Counted from the first letter of the stretch, positions 1 to 8,318 are shown. The stretch is 64,000 nt of DNA from Arthrobacter sp. UM1 (GCF_020483305.1 NZ_JACWAB010000001.1:496001-560000), one strand, 5' to 3'. Made by a program: numbers and translations. Notes: a model not told the origin generated them from the letters alone.

Positions 1-592
1 CCTCGGACTGGGTCTGCTCGAGCCAGGCGCGGCGGGACAGGACCACGTTGTTGCGGTTCTTGTCCAGCTCGATGATCTTGGCCTCGATGGTCTGGCCGAT
101 GTACGGAGCCAGATCGCGAACGCGGCGCATCTCGACGAGCGAGGCCGGGAGGAAGCCGCGGAGGCCGATGTCGAGGATGAGACCGCCCTTGACGACCTCG
201 ATGACGGTGCCCTCGACGACGCCGTCCTCTTCCTTGACCTTCTCGATGTCGCCCCAGGCGCGCTCGTACTGGGCGCGCTTCTTGGAGAGGATCAGACGGC
301 CTTCCTTGTCCTCCTTGGTGAGGACGAGGGCCTCGACCTGGTCACCGACAGCGACGACCTCGCTGGGGTCCACGTCGTGCTTGATGGAGAGTTCGCGAGA
401 CGGAATAACGCCTTCCGTCTTGTAACCGATGTCGAGGAGAACCTCGTCACGGTCGACCTTGACGACGGTGCCTTCGACCAGGTCCCCATCGTTGAAGTAT
501 TTGATGGTGGCGTCAACGGCGGAGAGGAACTCCTCCTCGTTTCCGATGTCGTTGACTGCGACCTGCGGCGTCGTGCTAGAGGTGGTGGTCAT
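1..592 (-). CDS. rpsA: 30S ribosomal protein S1, N-terminal part (cut by window edge)
   Basis: Only the first 197 residues lie in the window; the rest runs off the left end. The protein begins MTTTSSTTPQVAVNDIG and then shows two S1 RNA-binding repeats (about residues 36-105 and 121-190). Repeat one carries EGTVVKVDRDEVLLDIGYK and repeat two EGTVIEVVKGGLILDIGLRG, the degenerate first two repeats that dock S1 on the 30S subunit. S1 helps bind and unfold mRNA for translation initiation. The ATG at 592 is preceded by a GGAG about 10 nt upstream. Position next to polA is the usual actinobacterial order. Confidence 0.97.
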   Translation of the reverse strand, partial: MTTTSSTTPQVAVNDIGNEEEFLSAVDATIKYFNDGDLVEGTVVKVDRDEVLLDIGYKTEGVIPSRELSIKHDVDPSEVVAVGDQVEALVLTKEDKEGRLILSKKRAQYERAWGDIEKVKEEDGVVEGTVIEVVKGGLILDIGLRGFLPASLVEMRRVRDLAPYIGQTIEAKIIELDKNRNNVVLSRRAWLEQTQSE

Positions 593-744
593 GTAGTAGG
601 GGCTCCGTTGTGGATAGTGTCTCGGTACCCGTCCCGGGCGAAATCAGCGCAGGCGCACGCCCGCGCCCCCGAGGGGGTATGTGGATGGATTGCGCACAAG
701 AGTGCTTCTCCACGATAACGCCTCTCGCGCGGATATTCCAGCCT

Positions 745-776
745 CCGGCCGCGGCGAGCCGCTCTCGCCGCGCCGG
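745..776 (-). terminator. Hairpin after the Eis-type acetyltransferase gene
   Basis: A 13-bp stem with one bulged base and a CCGCT loop lies about 80 nt past the stop of the acetyltransferase gene and before rpsA. There is no U-run, so rho-independent function is uncertain. The rest of the 593-853 gap should hold the rpsA promoter, but I could not pick a convincing -35/-10 pair. Confidence 0.4.
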
Positions 777-853
777 CCGTCCGGCCCGGGACACGGCCGC
801 CTTCCGGACTGAGGCCCCGGCCTTCCTTCCGGCCCGAGGTCAGAGCCCGGCGG

Positions 854-2194
854 TCAGAACCCGATGAGGCACTGGACCGGCGAGGCGAACCGCAGCAGCC
901 CGCAGAGGGCGCGGACCTCCTCCGCGCTGCCGCGGCAGAGCTCCACGTCCGCCATCTCCTGGACGCTCACGCGCCCGGCGAGCACCTGGGTGAGGGAGGC
1001 GACGTCGATGACGCACCCCTGCTCCCCCGCCGGATCCTCCACTCGGCTCAGCGAGCCCCGGCCGTCCCGGACGCGCAGCTCGTACGTCCCGGACACGAGG
1101 TCCAGCGGGTCCTCGACCGTGAGGCGGGCCTCGCCGTCGGACACGAAGGGGAGCTGGCCGAAGACGGCGGGGAGGTCGAGCAGGCGCCACCACACGAAGT
1201 CCGTGCGCCCTCGGACCTGGATGCTCCGGGGGTTCTCGAAGAAGGTGCGCGTGTAGACGCTGCGGTTGTCGTGGGTGATGCGGTCCACGAGGTCCATGGC
1301 CACGAAGTGCCGCCACATCTCCCGCTCCGCGAGCGGGGTGGCCCCGACGCACTCGAAGACCTCGAGGGTGTACGGGCGCGAGACGTTCTCCCAGCCGCCG
1401 TGGCGGTAGGTGGCGCAGCCGTCGATCTCCCCGTTCTCGTCGAGGTGCACCAGCGCGCGGCGCTTGCCCATCTCGCCCTCGAGGCCCTCGTGGTCCTCCC
1501 CCGTGAACCCGCCGATGACGTAGTCCTTCTGGAAGAGGGAGCCGTACGTGCGCTCGTGGAAGGCGCGGACGATCCGCGGGGCGACCTCCCGGACGCGGTC
1601 GATGGAGACGTAGCGGATCTCTCCCGTGCGCTCCCCGCGGATGCGGGCGCCCGCCGTCGTGATCTCGAACGACTCCCAGAAGCTGGTGGGCGCGAAGCCG
1701 AAGCGGCCGTAGATGGCCCCCTCGCTCACGGTGAGGCTCGAGACGGGGGCCGTCTCGGCCACGCGGCGCAGGTGCTCGCGCATGACGGTGCTGAGGATCC
1801 CCCGGCGGCGGTGGGTCGGGTTGACGGTGACGCCCGTGATCATGTCGCAGGGCACGGAGGCGCCGGGACGGGCCGCGAGGTTGAGCTCTCCGGTGAAGGA
1901 CTCGAACGTGGCCACCGGGAAACGGGAGCCGAAGTCCGGGTCGTCGCCGAGCGAGTCGTCGTGGACCACGGTCCCCTCGGAGCCCTTGGCCACGAGCCTC
2001 CGCGCCAGGAAGGAGAGCTTGGCCTCCGTCGGCTCGGCCTCGTGGAAGCCCTGCCGCACCGCCCGGATCCAGTTGCGGGTCTCCGGGTCGGGGCGCTCGG
2101 CGCCCTCCTCCGAGACCATCGTGGGGCGCACGGTCTCCACCCTAAGCGGGCTGAGCCGGGCGTAGGGGGCCTCGGGCTGGTCGCTTGCGGTCAC
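854..2194 (-). CDS. Eis-family GNAT N-acetyltransferase
   Basis: The 446-residue product has the three-part Eis architecture. The N-terminal GNAT domain (about 25-170) has the acetyl-CoA loop in VTVNPTHRRRGILS. A second GNAT-like domain follows, and the C-terminal part resembles a sterol-carrier-protein fold. The protein ends exactly in Phe (CLIGF); in Mycobacterium tuberculosis Eis the free carboxylate of the terminal Phe acts in catalysis together with a Tyr, and the Tyr in EGAIYGRFGF fits that role. Eis enzymes acetylate amines of aminoglycosides, peptides and polyamines; the substrate here is unknown. The GTG start at 2194 is chosen because AGGAGG sits 6 nt upstream. It follows polA after 95 bp on the same strand, so readthrough is possible. 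Confidence 0.88.
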   Translation of the reverse strand: MTASDQPEAPYARLSPLRVETVRPTMVSEEGAERPDPETRNWIRAVRQGFHEAEPTEAKLSFLARRLVAKGSEGTVVHDDSLGDDPDFGSRFPVATFESFTGELNLAARPGASVPCDMITGVTVNPTHRRRGILSTVMREHLRRVAETAPVSSLTVSEGAIYGRFGFAPTSFWESFEITTAGARIRGERTGEIRYVSIDRVREVAPRIVRAFHERTYGSLFQKDYVIGGFTGEDHEGLEGEMGKRRALVHLDENGEIDGCATYRHGGWENVSRPYTLEVFECVGATPLAEREMWRHFVAMDLVDRITHDNRSVYTRTFFENPRSIQVRGRTDFVWWRLLDLPAVFGQLPFVSDGEARLTVEDPLDLVSGTYELRVRDGRGSLSRVEDPAGEQGCVIDVASLTQVLAGRVSVQEMADVELCRGSAEEVRALCGLLRFASPVQCLIGF

Positions 2195-2289
2195 GGTTGC
2201 CTCCTCGGGGCAGAGAGCGGGGATCGGCGCGCCGGAGCGCGCGGGCGCGGTGCGGGGCCTCGGGGACTCCGCGCGGCGCTCTTGCGATC

Positions 2290-5010
2290 TTAGTGGGCGG
2301 CCTCGTTCCAGTCCCGGCCGAAGCCGACGTTGACGTCCAGCGGAACGGACAGGCTGGCCGCGGCGCCCATCTCCTCGCGCAGCAGGCTCTCCACGGCCTC
2401 GCGCTCGCCCGGGGCCACCTCGAGAACGAGCTCGTCATGCACCTGGAGCAGCATGCGGGAGGCGAGCCCCTCCGTCCGGAGCCGATCCTGGACCGAGAGC
2501 ATGGCCTTCTTGATGATGTCCGCGGCCGTGCCCTGGATCGGCGAGTTGAGCGCGATGCGCTCGGCGTTCTCCCGCACCTGCCGCTGGTCCGAGCCCAGCT
2601 CTGGAAGGTAACGGCGCCGGCCGCTGATCGTGGACGTGAAGCCGTCCGCCTTGGCCTGGCGGACCACGCCCTGGAGGTAGTCCCGCACGCCGCCGAAGCG
2701 GTCGAAGTAGCTCTTCATGAGCCGGCGGGCCTCGTCCACCGAGATCTTCAGCTGCTTGGAGAGGCCGTAGGAGCTGAGGCCGTAGGCGAGGCCGTAGGAC
2801 ATCGCCTTGACCTTCGAGCGCATCTCCCCCGTCACCTCGTCCGGCTCGACGCCGAAGACCTGCGAGCCCACGAAGTTGTGCAGGTCCTCGCCCGAGTTGA
2901 AGGCGTCGATGAGCGCCTCGTCCTCGGAGAGGTGGGCCATGATGCGCATCTCGATCTGCGAGTAGTCCGCGGTCATGAGCCCCTCGAACTCGCCGTCCGC
3001 CACGAAGACGCTGCGCAGGAGCCTGCCCTCAGCCGTGCGGACGGGGATGTTCTGGAGGTTCGGGTTCGTCGAGGAGAGACGGCCGGTGGCCGCCGCGGTC
3101 TGCGCGTACGTGGTGTGCACGCGGGACTGTGCCGTCACGGACTCCTTGAGGAGCTTGACGAACTGTCCGAGCTTGGTGAACTCGCGGTACTGGAGCAGCC
3201 AGCCCATGAAGTCGAAGCCGCGCGTCCCCGGCTCGAGCTTGAGCATGAGATCGGCCAGCGCCTCGGCGTCCGTTGTGTACCCGGAGGCGATCTTGCGCGT
3301 CTTCGGCAGCCCCAGCGTCTCGAAGAGCACCGTCTGCAGCTGCTTCGGCGAGGAGAGGTTGACCGTCTCCCCCACGAGCTCGCCCGCCTTCTCCTTGGCC
3401 TCGGAGGCCTTGCCGCTGAACGTCCGCTCGAGCTCGTCGAGCCGCTGCAGGTCCACGGCGATGCCCGCGGTCTCCATGTCCAGCAGGACGCGGGAGAGCG
3501 GCACCTCGAGGCTCTCGAGGATCTCCGCCGCCCACGGGTGCTCGCCGAGGCGCTGGGAGACCTCGGCCGCCACGGGGTGCAGGAGCCACGCCATGAGGCT
3601 GAGCCGCTCGAGCGACTCCCCGATCCGGGCCTCGCGCTCCTCCGCGCTCTCCTTCTTGAGGGAGGCGGCCGTGGGCTTCTTCGGCTTGGACGGCAGCGTC
3701 TGGGACGTGAACTCCCCGGCGAGCTGCTCCGGCGCGTACCCCTTGGCCCCGGGCCGCAGGACGAACGCCTCGAGCGCCAGGTCGCGGGCGCCGTCCCCGA
3801 GCTCGAACCCGAGGTCCCGCAGCCGGTGGGTCATCCCCTTGACGTCTGAGGCCAGGACGTCCCCGGCGCGCTCGGAGAGGAACCGCGCGAGCGCCGTCGT
3901 CGTCGGCTCGTCGAGGTCCGAGAGGCGGGCCGAGCCGCGAGCCGCGTCCGAGGCGAGGAGGAGGACGTCTCCGGCGCGCACGTCCTCCTCGAGGACGACG
4001 GCGACGGCGGTGCCCTCGGAGCCGACGACGGCTGCGAGCGCATCGGGGCTCGTCACATCGGAGCGGTCCGGGGCCTCGAGCTCTTCCTCCGGCTCGGGCG
4101 CGGCCACGAGGTCCGCGCGGACCCGCTGGCGCAGCGTGCGGAACTCGAGCTCGTCGAAGAGCTCGTCCATGGCCTCGAGGTCCGGCTCGGCGCGCCGCAT
4201 CTCGTCCACCGAGTACGGCAGGACGAGGTCTCGCTTCAGTCCGTTGAGGCGGTGGTTGCGGCGGACGTCGTCGAGGGCGGCGCGCAGGTTCTCGCCCACC
4301 TTGCCCTTGATCTCGTCCGCGTGCTCGATGACGCCCTGGACCGAGCCGTACTGGCCGATCCACTTGGCCGCCGTCTTCGGCCCCACCTTGGGCACTCCCG
4401 GGAGGTTGTCCGCGCTCTCCCCGACAAGCGCCGCGAGATCCCGGTAGCGGTCCGGCCCCACGCCGTACTTCTCCTCGATGTCCGCGGCCGTCATCGGCGG
4501 GATGTCCGAGATGCCCTTCTTCGGGTAGAGCACGTGCACCTTGTCCGTGATGAGCTGGAACGCGTCCCTGTCGCCGGAGACGACGACGACCTCCGCGCCC
4601 TCGGCCTCCCCCTGCGTGGCGACGGTCGCGATGATGTCGTCCGCCTCGAACCCCTCGACCGTGATCCACCGGATGTTGAGCGTCTCGAGCACCCGCTGGA
4701 TGGCCTCCACCTGGCCCGCGAACTCCTCGGGCGTCTTCTCCCGCCCGCCCTTGTACTCGGCGTACTCCTCGCTGCGGAACGTCGGGCCGGAGAGGTCGAA
4801 GGCGACGGCGACGTGCGTCGGCTGGAGCTGCCGGACCATGGTGAGCAGCATGGACGTGAAGCCGTGCACGGCGTTCGTGTGCTGCCCCTCGGAGTTGACG
4901 AAGCTCTCCACCGGAAGCGCGTAGAAGGCCCGGAAGGCCATCGAGTGGCCGTCGATGACGAGGACCTTGGACGTGGGGGTCAGGGACTCGAATTGTTCAG
5001 CGGTGCTCAC
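2290..5010 (-). CDS. polA: DNA polymerase I
   Basis: A 906-residue family A polymerase for repair and Okazaki-fragment maturation. The N-terminal 5'-3' exonuclease/flap domain spans about 15-305 (VLVIDGHSMAFRAFYALP, then VEGFEADDIIAT). The middle domain lacks the Asp/Glu residues of a 3'-5' proofreading site, as in other actinobacteria. The C-terminal polymerase has motif A (DYSQIEMR, near 683), motif B (KVKAMSYGLAYG) and motif C (VHDELVLEV, near 857). In motif B the position equal to Phe762 of E. coli is Tyr (about 739). The GTG start at 5010 has TAGGCT 7 nt upstream and no ribosome-binding site, which suggests a leaderless transcript. Confidence 0.98.
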   Translation of the reverse strand: MSTAEQFESLTPTSKVLVIDGHSMAFRAFYALPVESFVNSEGQHTNAVHGFTSMLLTMVRQLQPTHVAVAFDLSGPTFRSEEYAEYKGGREKTPEEFAGQVEAIQRVLETLNIRWITVEGFEADDIIATVATQGEAEGAEVVVVSGDRDAFQLITDKVHVLYPKKGISDIPPMTAADIEEKYGVGPDRYRDLAALVGESADNLPGVPKVGPKTAAKWIGQYGSVQGVIEHADEIKGKVGENLRAALDDVRRNHRLNGLKRDLVLPYSVDEMRRAEPDLEAMDELFDELEFRTLRQRVRADLVAAPEPEEELEAPDRSDVTSPDALAAVVGSEGTAVAVVLEEDVRAGDVLLLASDAARGSARLSDLDEPTTTALARFLSERAGDVLASDVKGMTHRLRDLGFELGDGARDLALEAFVLRPGAKGYAPEQLAGEFTSQTLPSKPKKPTAASLKKESAEEREARIGESLERLSLMAWLLHPVAAEVSQRLGEHPWAAEILESLEVPLSRVLLDMETAGIAVDLQRLDELERTFSGKASEAKEKAGELVGETVNLSSPKQLQTVLFETLGLPKTRKIASGYTTDAEALADLMLKLEPGTRGFDFMGWLLQYREFTKLGQFVKLLKESVTAQSRVHTTYAQTAAATGRLSSTNPNLQNIPVRTAEGRLLRSVFVADGEFEGLMTADYSQIEMRIMAHLSEDEALIDAFNSGEDLHNFVGSQVFGVEPDEVTGEMRSKVKAMSYGLAYGLSSYGLSKQLKISVDEARRLMKSYFDRFGGVRDYLQGVVRQAKADGFTSTISGRRRYLPELGSDQRQVRENAERIALNSPIQGTAADIIKKAMLSVQDRLRTEGLASRMLLQVHDELVLEVAPGEREAVESLLREEMGAAASLSVPLDVNVGFGRDWNEAAH

Positions 5011-5017
5011 AAGTGCA

Positions 5018-5023
5018 AGCCTA
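5018..5023 (-). promoter_or_regulatory. Candidate leaderless -10 of polA
   Basis: On the minus strand TAGGCT is followed by 7 nt and then the polA GTG. This spacing would start transcription at or next to the start codon. No clear -35 is visible. The box overlaps the first possible ATG of the divergent thioesterase gene. Confidence 0.5.
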
Positions 5024-5028
5024 TGCCT

Positions 5029-5547
5029 ATGACGAGCGAGCCTTCATCCTCACAGCGGTCCTCCTTCTTCCCGCCCGAGGCCGAGTACGCCGAGGAGCTC
5101 ACCGACGAGCGCCGCGCCTTCCTCGAGTCCGCGGGCGTGCCGCCCGAACACCACGAGATGCTCAAGCACTGGGGCCTCGGCCCTCTCGGGGTCAAGATGG
5201 GGCTGCGGTTCGAGGAGATCTCACCGGAGCGCATGGTGGCCACGATGCCCGTGGACGGGAACCAGCAGGTGGCCGGCATCCTCCACGGCGGCGCGCACGT
5301 GGTCCTCGCGGAGACGCTCGGCTCCATGGCCGCTGCGCTCCACGCCTGGCCGCACGGCTACGCCGTCGGCGTGGACATCAACGCGACCCACCACCGCAGC
5401 GCGCGCTCCGGGCTCGTCCGCGGCACCGCCACGGCCGTGCAGCTCGGCCGGCGCCTGTGCTCCCACGAGGTGGTCATGACGGACGAGGACGGCCGCCGTC
5501 TCTCCACCGCCCGCATCACCAACATGGTCATTCCGTTCGAGCGGTGA
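5029..5547 (+). CDS. PaaI-type hotdog-fold acyl-CoA thioesterase
   Basis: About 172 residues. The hotdog core runs from roughly residue 45 to the end: GVKMGLRFEEISPERMVATM, then the helix region GILHGGAHVVLAETLGSMAA typical of PaaI/YbgC-type thioesterases, then VGVDINATHHRSARSG. The HGG plus acidic residue on the next helix (AETLGS) matches the PaaI active-site arrangement. Such enzymes hydrolyse acyl- or aroyl-CoA esters; the substrate cannot be read here. Two in-frame ATGs exist at 5023 and 5029; neither has a ribosome-binding site and the gene is only 12-18 bp from the divergent polA start. A later internal start is possible but would cut conserved sequence. Confidence 0.85.
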   Translation: MTSEPSSSQRSSFFPPEAEYAEELTDERRAFLESAGVPPEHHEMLKHWGLGPLGVKMGLRFEEISPERMVATMPVDGNQQVAGILHGGAHVVLAETLGSMAAALHAWPHGYAVGVDINATHHRSARSGLVRGTATAVQLGRRLCSHEVVMTDEDGRRLSTARITNMVIPFER

Positions 5548-5561
5548 CGGGCTCGTGCCCG
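5548..5561. terminator. Small hairpin between convergent genes
   Basis: CGGGC-TCGT-GCCCG begins right after the thioesterase stop and lies about 18 bp past the stop of the small membrane gene on the other strand. It has five GC pairs and no U-run, so it is at best a weak bidirectional terminator. Confidence 0.3.
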
Positions 5562-5578
5562 CGGGGCTGCGGCGCCCG

Positions 5579-5821
5579 CTAGTGGGACTTGCCGCCGAGC
5601 GCCGGGACGATGAGGTAGATGCCGAACAGCACGGCCGCTCCCACCACCGCGAAGCACGTCCACGCTGCCGCCCGCGGCAGGCCGGCTGACTCGCCGCGCT
5701 CCGAGCGCGCCGTCGCATCCGCGATGAACCGCACGCCGAGCCCGTAGAAGAGGACGAGGACGGAGGAGGCGAGGAACGTCGCCACCGCGACGTCGATGAA
5801 CGCCTTGACCTTCTCGTTCAT
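5579..5821 (-). CDS. Small two-segment membrane protein paired with PiT
   Basis: An 80-residue protein with two hydrophobic segments, about 10-32 (DVAVATFLASSVLVLFYGLG) and 50-75 (AAWTCFAVVGAAVLFGIYLI). A short Arg/Glu-containing loop separates them. Its ATG overlaps the stop of the upstream phosphate transporter gene by 4 bp (ATGA), so the two are almost certainly translated together. I recognise no domain and no function can be read from the sequence. The coupling suggests an accessory or stabilising partner of the transporter. Confidence 0.8.
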   Translation of the reverse strand: MNEKVKAFIDVAVATFLASSVLVLFYGLGVRFIADATARSERGESAGLPRAAAWTCFAVVGAAVLFGIYLIVPALGGKSH

Positions 5822-7095
5822 GCGCGATCAGCGTCCTTCCGGTTCGAGGCGTCCGCGGACGCCGGTGCGGCGGAGGACTGTCCCCCGCCCGCGAGGGCGG
5901 CCGAGCGCTCGGCCCGCCGCGCCTCCTTCTTCATGCGGCGCCGCTCCTTCTTCGAGGGGATGCGGACCGCCGCGCCGGCCTCCTCGACCTCCACCTGGGA
6001 CTCGGCCCGGCTCTTGTCCTTGAGGGACCAGAGGAACATGCTCACGATGAGCGCGAGGCCCACCACCGCGTCCACGACGACGCCGAGGGTCCCGAGGTGC
6101 GCAAGCGCTGCGGCCAGGGCGCCGACGACGCCGGCCGCCGGCAGGGTGAACAGCCAGCCCACGATGATCTTTCCCACGAGCGACCACTTCACCGTGGCGC
6201 CCTTGCGGCCGAGGCCGGAGCCGATGACGGAGCCGGAGGCCACCTGCGTCGTCGAGAGCGCGAAGCCGAGGTGGGAAGAGGCGAGGATGGCGGACGCCGT
6301 CGCGCTCTCCGCGGCGAAGCCCTGCGCGGGCTTCACGGACGTGAGCCCCTCGCCGAGGGTGTGGATGATGCGCCAGCCGCCCGCGTAGGTGCCGAGGGCG
6401 ATGGCCAGCGCACACGCCGCCACGACCCAGATGTGCGGCCCGGTGCCGCCCTGCTGGAGACCGCCCGAGACGAGGACGAGCGTGATGACGCCCATCGTCT
6501 TCTGCGCGTCGTTGGTGCCGTGGGCCAGCGCCACGAGGGAGGAGGAGAGGATCTGCCCGTACTTGAAGCCGCTGCGGCTCGGGGCCACCTTCTCCGTGTT
6601 CCGGGTGACCCAGTAGGCGAGCTTCGTCGAGGAGAAGGCGACGACGCCGGCGATGAGCGGCGCGAGCACAGCCGGCAGGACCACCTTGGCGAGGAACACG
6701 GGGCCGTTGACGGCGCCGAAGCCGGCTCCCACGACCGCGGCGCCGATGAGGCCGCCGAACAGGGCGTGCGAGGAGCTGGACGGCAGGCCCCGCAGCCACG
6801 TGAACATGTTCCACGCCACCGCGCCGATGAGGCCCGCGAAGATCATCTCCGGCGTGATGCTCACTCCCCCAGGCCCCTCCTTGATGAGGCCTCCCGAGAT
6901 GGTCTTGGCCACCTCCGTGGAGAGGAACGCGCCCACCAGGTTGAGGACCGCCGCGAGGGTCACCGCCGCCTTCGGCTTGATGGCTCCCGTCGCGATCGGC
7001 GTGGCCATCGCGTTCGCCGTGTCATGGAAGCCGTTCGTGAAGTCGAAGAACAGCGCCAACGCGATGACGAGCACGACGATGAGTGAGATCTCCAT
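5818..7095 (-). CDS. pit: PiT-family inorganic phosphate transporter
   Basis: A 425-residue inner-membrane protein with the inverted repeat of PiT carriers. The first signature is DFTNGFHDTANAMAT near the N-terminus, the second is LVALAHGTNDAQKTMGVI in the second half; the Asn-Asp pairs bind phosphate and cation. About ten hydrophobic segments are visible. The last 60 residues are a charged cytosolic tail rich in Lys, Arg and Glu. PiT carriers import phosphate, often as metal phosphate, with H+ or Na+. The gene is first in a two-gene operon, and a PHO box about 60 bp upstream suggests control by PhoP under phosphate limitation. Confidence 0.96.
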   Translation of the reverse strand: MEISLIVVLVIALALFFDFTNGFHDTANAMATPIATGAIKPKAAVTLAAVLNLVGAFLSTEVAKTISGGLIKEGPGGVSITPEMIFAGLIGAVAWNMFTWLRGLPSSSSHALFGGLIGAAVVGAGFGAVNGPVFLAKVVLPAVLAPLIAGVVAFSSTKLAYWVTRNTEKVAPSRSGFKYGQILSSSLVALAHGTNDAQKTMGVITLVLVSGGLQQGGTGPHIWVVAACALAIALGTYAGGWRIIHTLGEGLTSVKPAQGFAAESATASAILASSHLGFALSTTQVASGSVIGSGLGRKGATVKWSLVGKIIVGWLFTLPAAGVVGALAAALAHLGTLGVVVDAVVGLALIVSMFLWSLKDKSRAESQVEVEEAGAAVRIPSKKERRRMKKEARRAERSAALAGGGQSSAAPASADASNRKDADRA

Positions 7096-7153
7096 TGAGA
7101 GTCCGTCCGTTGGTGGGCACAGTCAGCGGGCAAAATGTCCACGTCCATTCATA

Positions 7154-7175
7154 CCACCGTGAACGGCGGGTGAAC
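7154..7175 (-). promoter_or_regulatory. PHO box (PhoP operator) of the PiT operon
   Basis: Read on the minus strand, two directly adjoining 11-nt units occur: GTTCACCCGCC (7175-7165) and GTTCACGGTGG (7164-7154). This matches the actinobacterial PHO box described for Streptomyces PhoP, direct repeats of 11 nt with a GTTCACC core. It lies 59 bp upstream of the transporter start with TATGAA just after it. Confidence 0.8.
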
Positions 7176-7245
7176 TCCTCGGAAACCCCGCGCGCTCCGC
7201 TCGCGCCCGAAGGCACGCCGGGTCTCGGGAGAGCCCGACGACGAG

Positions 7246-7279
7246 AGCGGCCCCGGACTCGCATGAGTCCGGGGCCGCT
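7246..7279 (-). terminator. Terminator of tRNA-Leu
   Basis: A perfect 15-bp stem with a 4-nt GCAT loop, starting about 10 nt past the 3' end of tRNA-Leu on the minus strand. The stem is rich in GC and there is no U-run, a common actinobacterial form. Confidence 0.8.
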
Positions 7280-7289
7280 GCGGGAAGGG

Positions 7290-7371
7290 TGCCCAAGGTG
7301 GGACTCGAACCCACACACCTTTCGATACCGCATTTTGAGTGCGGCGCGTCTACCGATTCCGCCACTTGGGC
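7290..7371 (-). tRNA. tRNA-Leu (anticodon CAA, reads UUG)
   Basis: The minus strand folds into a class II cloverleaf. The acceptor stem GCCCAAG pairs with CTTGGGC, the anticodon loop is CTCAAAA, a long variable arm follows, and the T loop holds GGTTCGAGTCC. The discriminator is A and CCA is not encoded. It is a single gene between the PiT operon and pdtaR. Confidence 0.96.
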
Positions 7372-7480
7372 GCGTCTGTCCAGTCTAGTCGATGGCCGGC
7401 CAGGACCGCATCGGGCGCGGCGTCCGGGACGGCAGGAGGCGGACGGGGTCCCCGATTCGACACGGGAGACGGCCGCGTCT

Positions 7481-7488
7481 TATAAACT
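7481..7488 (+). promoter_or_regulatory. Candidate -10 of pdtaR
   Basis: TATAAACT stands out in GC-rich DNA 83 bp before the pdtaR start. A weak -35 (TTCGAC) lies 19-21 nt upstream. The leader contains a UUCG-loop hairpin at 7518-7531 (CACGC-TTCG-GCGTG). Confidence 0.45.
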
Positions 7489-7570
7489 GAACACTCTCCA
7501 CGCGAACGGCCGCTCGCCACGCTTCGGCGTGTCCCGCGGGCCGCACGCCCGACCGCACCTGAGGAGCGCC

Positions 7571-8233
7571 ATGGCAGAGCATGATCAGACCGACGCGTCG
7601 AACGAGTCCGCCCGCACGGTGCTTCCCGAGGGCGCCTCGGACATCCCGCCGGCTCCGGAACCCGAGCAGCGCAGGCGCGTCGTCGTCGCCGAGGATGAGA
7701 CGCTCATCCGGCTCGACATCGTCGAGACGCTCGAGCACCAGGGCTTCGAGGTGGTGGCCGAGGCCACGAACGGCGAGGAAGCCGTTTCCCTCGCGCGCGA
7801 GCATCAGCCGGACCTCATGCTCATGGACGTGAAGATGCCTGTCATGGACGGGATCTCGGCGGCGGAGACCATCGTCAAGGAGAGGATCGCGCCCGTCGTG
7901 CTGCTCACCGCCTTCAGCCAGAAGGAGCTCGTAGAGCGGGCCCGTGAGGCCGGAGCCATGGCGTACGTGGTCAAGCCCTTCAGCGAGGCGGACCTCGTCC
8001 CGGCTATCGAGATCGCCCTCTCCCGCTATGACGAGCTCCGAGCGCTCGAATCCGAGGTCGCGGACCTCAAGGAGGCGTTCGAGACCCGCAAGCTCGTGGA
8101 GCGGGCCAAGTCCCTCCTCATGACCAAGGCCGGGGTGACCGAGCCTGAGGCGTTCCGCTGGATCCAGAAGACCTCCATGAACCGGCGCCTCTCCATGCGC
8201 GAGGTCGCGCAGACGATCATCGACCAGATGTGA
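7571..8233 (+). CDS. pdtaR: PdtaR-like response regulator with ANTAR RNA-binding domain
   Basis: 220 residues: a roughly 35-residue acidic, low-complexity N-terminal tail, then a receiver domain (about 36-155) and an ANTAR domain (about 160-215). The phospho-acceptor is Asp86 in LMLMDVKMPVMDG, with the acidic pair AEDE, Thr in LLTAF and Lys in VVKPFS completing the site. ANTAR regulators bind paired hexaloop hairpins in mRNA to cause antitermination. PdtaR of mycobacteria is paired with a histidine kinase PdtaS, not seen in this window. The ATG at 7571 follows GAGGAG by 4 nt; upstream in-frame codons are non-conserved. Position between pyk and polA is the usual actinobacterial order. Confidence 0.95.
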   Translation: MAEHDQTDASNESARTVLPEGASDIPPAPEPEQRRRVVVAEDETLIRLDIVETLEHQGFEVVAEATNGEEAVSLAREHQPDLMLMDVKMPVMDGISAAETIVKERIAPVVLLTAFSQKELVERAREAGAMAYVVKPFSEADLVPAIEIALSRYDELRALESEVADLKEAFETRKLVERAKSLLMTKAGVTEPEAFRWIQKTSMNRRLSMREVAQTIIDQM

Positions 8234-8288
8234 GCCGCGGCGGCCGGATTGCCGCCTGACCGGCCGCTGTCTGGCCGAAGACGAGGAA

Positions 8289-8318
8289 GCGGGCCGAGTC
8301 CATCCGGACTCGGCCCGC
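8289..8318. terminator. Bidirectional terminator between pdtaR and pyk
   Basis: A perfect 13-bp stem, GCGGGCCGAGTCC pairing with its complement around the loop ATCC, between two convergent genes. No U-run is seen on either side. Confidence 0.8.

Noticed and set aside
7518-7531. CACGC-TTCG-GCGTG hairpin before pdtaR, same sequence at 32181-32194
   Set aside because: A 14-nt UUCG hairpin is easily found twice by chance in GC-rich DNA, and it is not an ANTAR target, which needs paired six-base loops.
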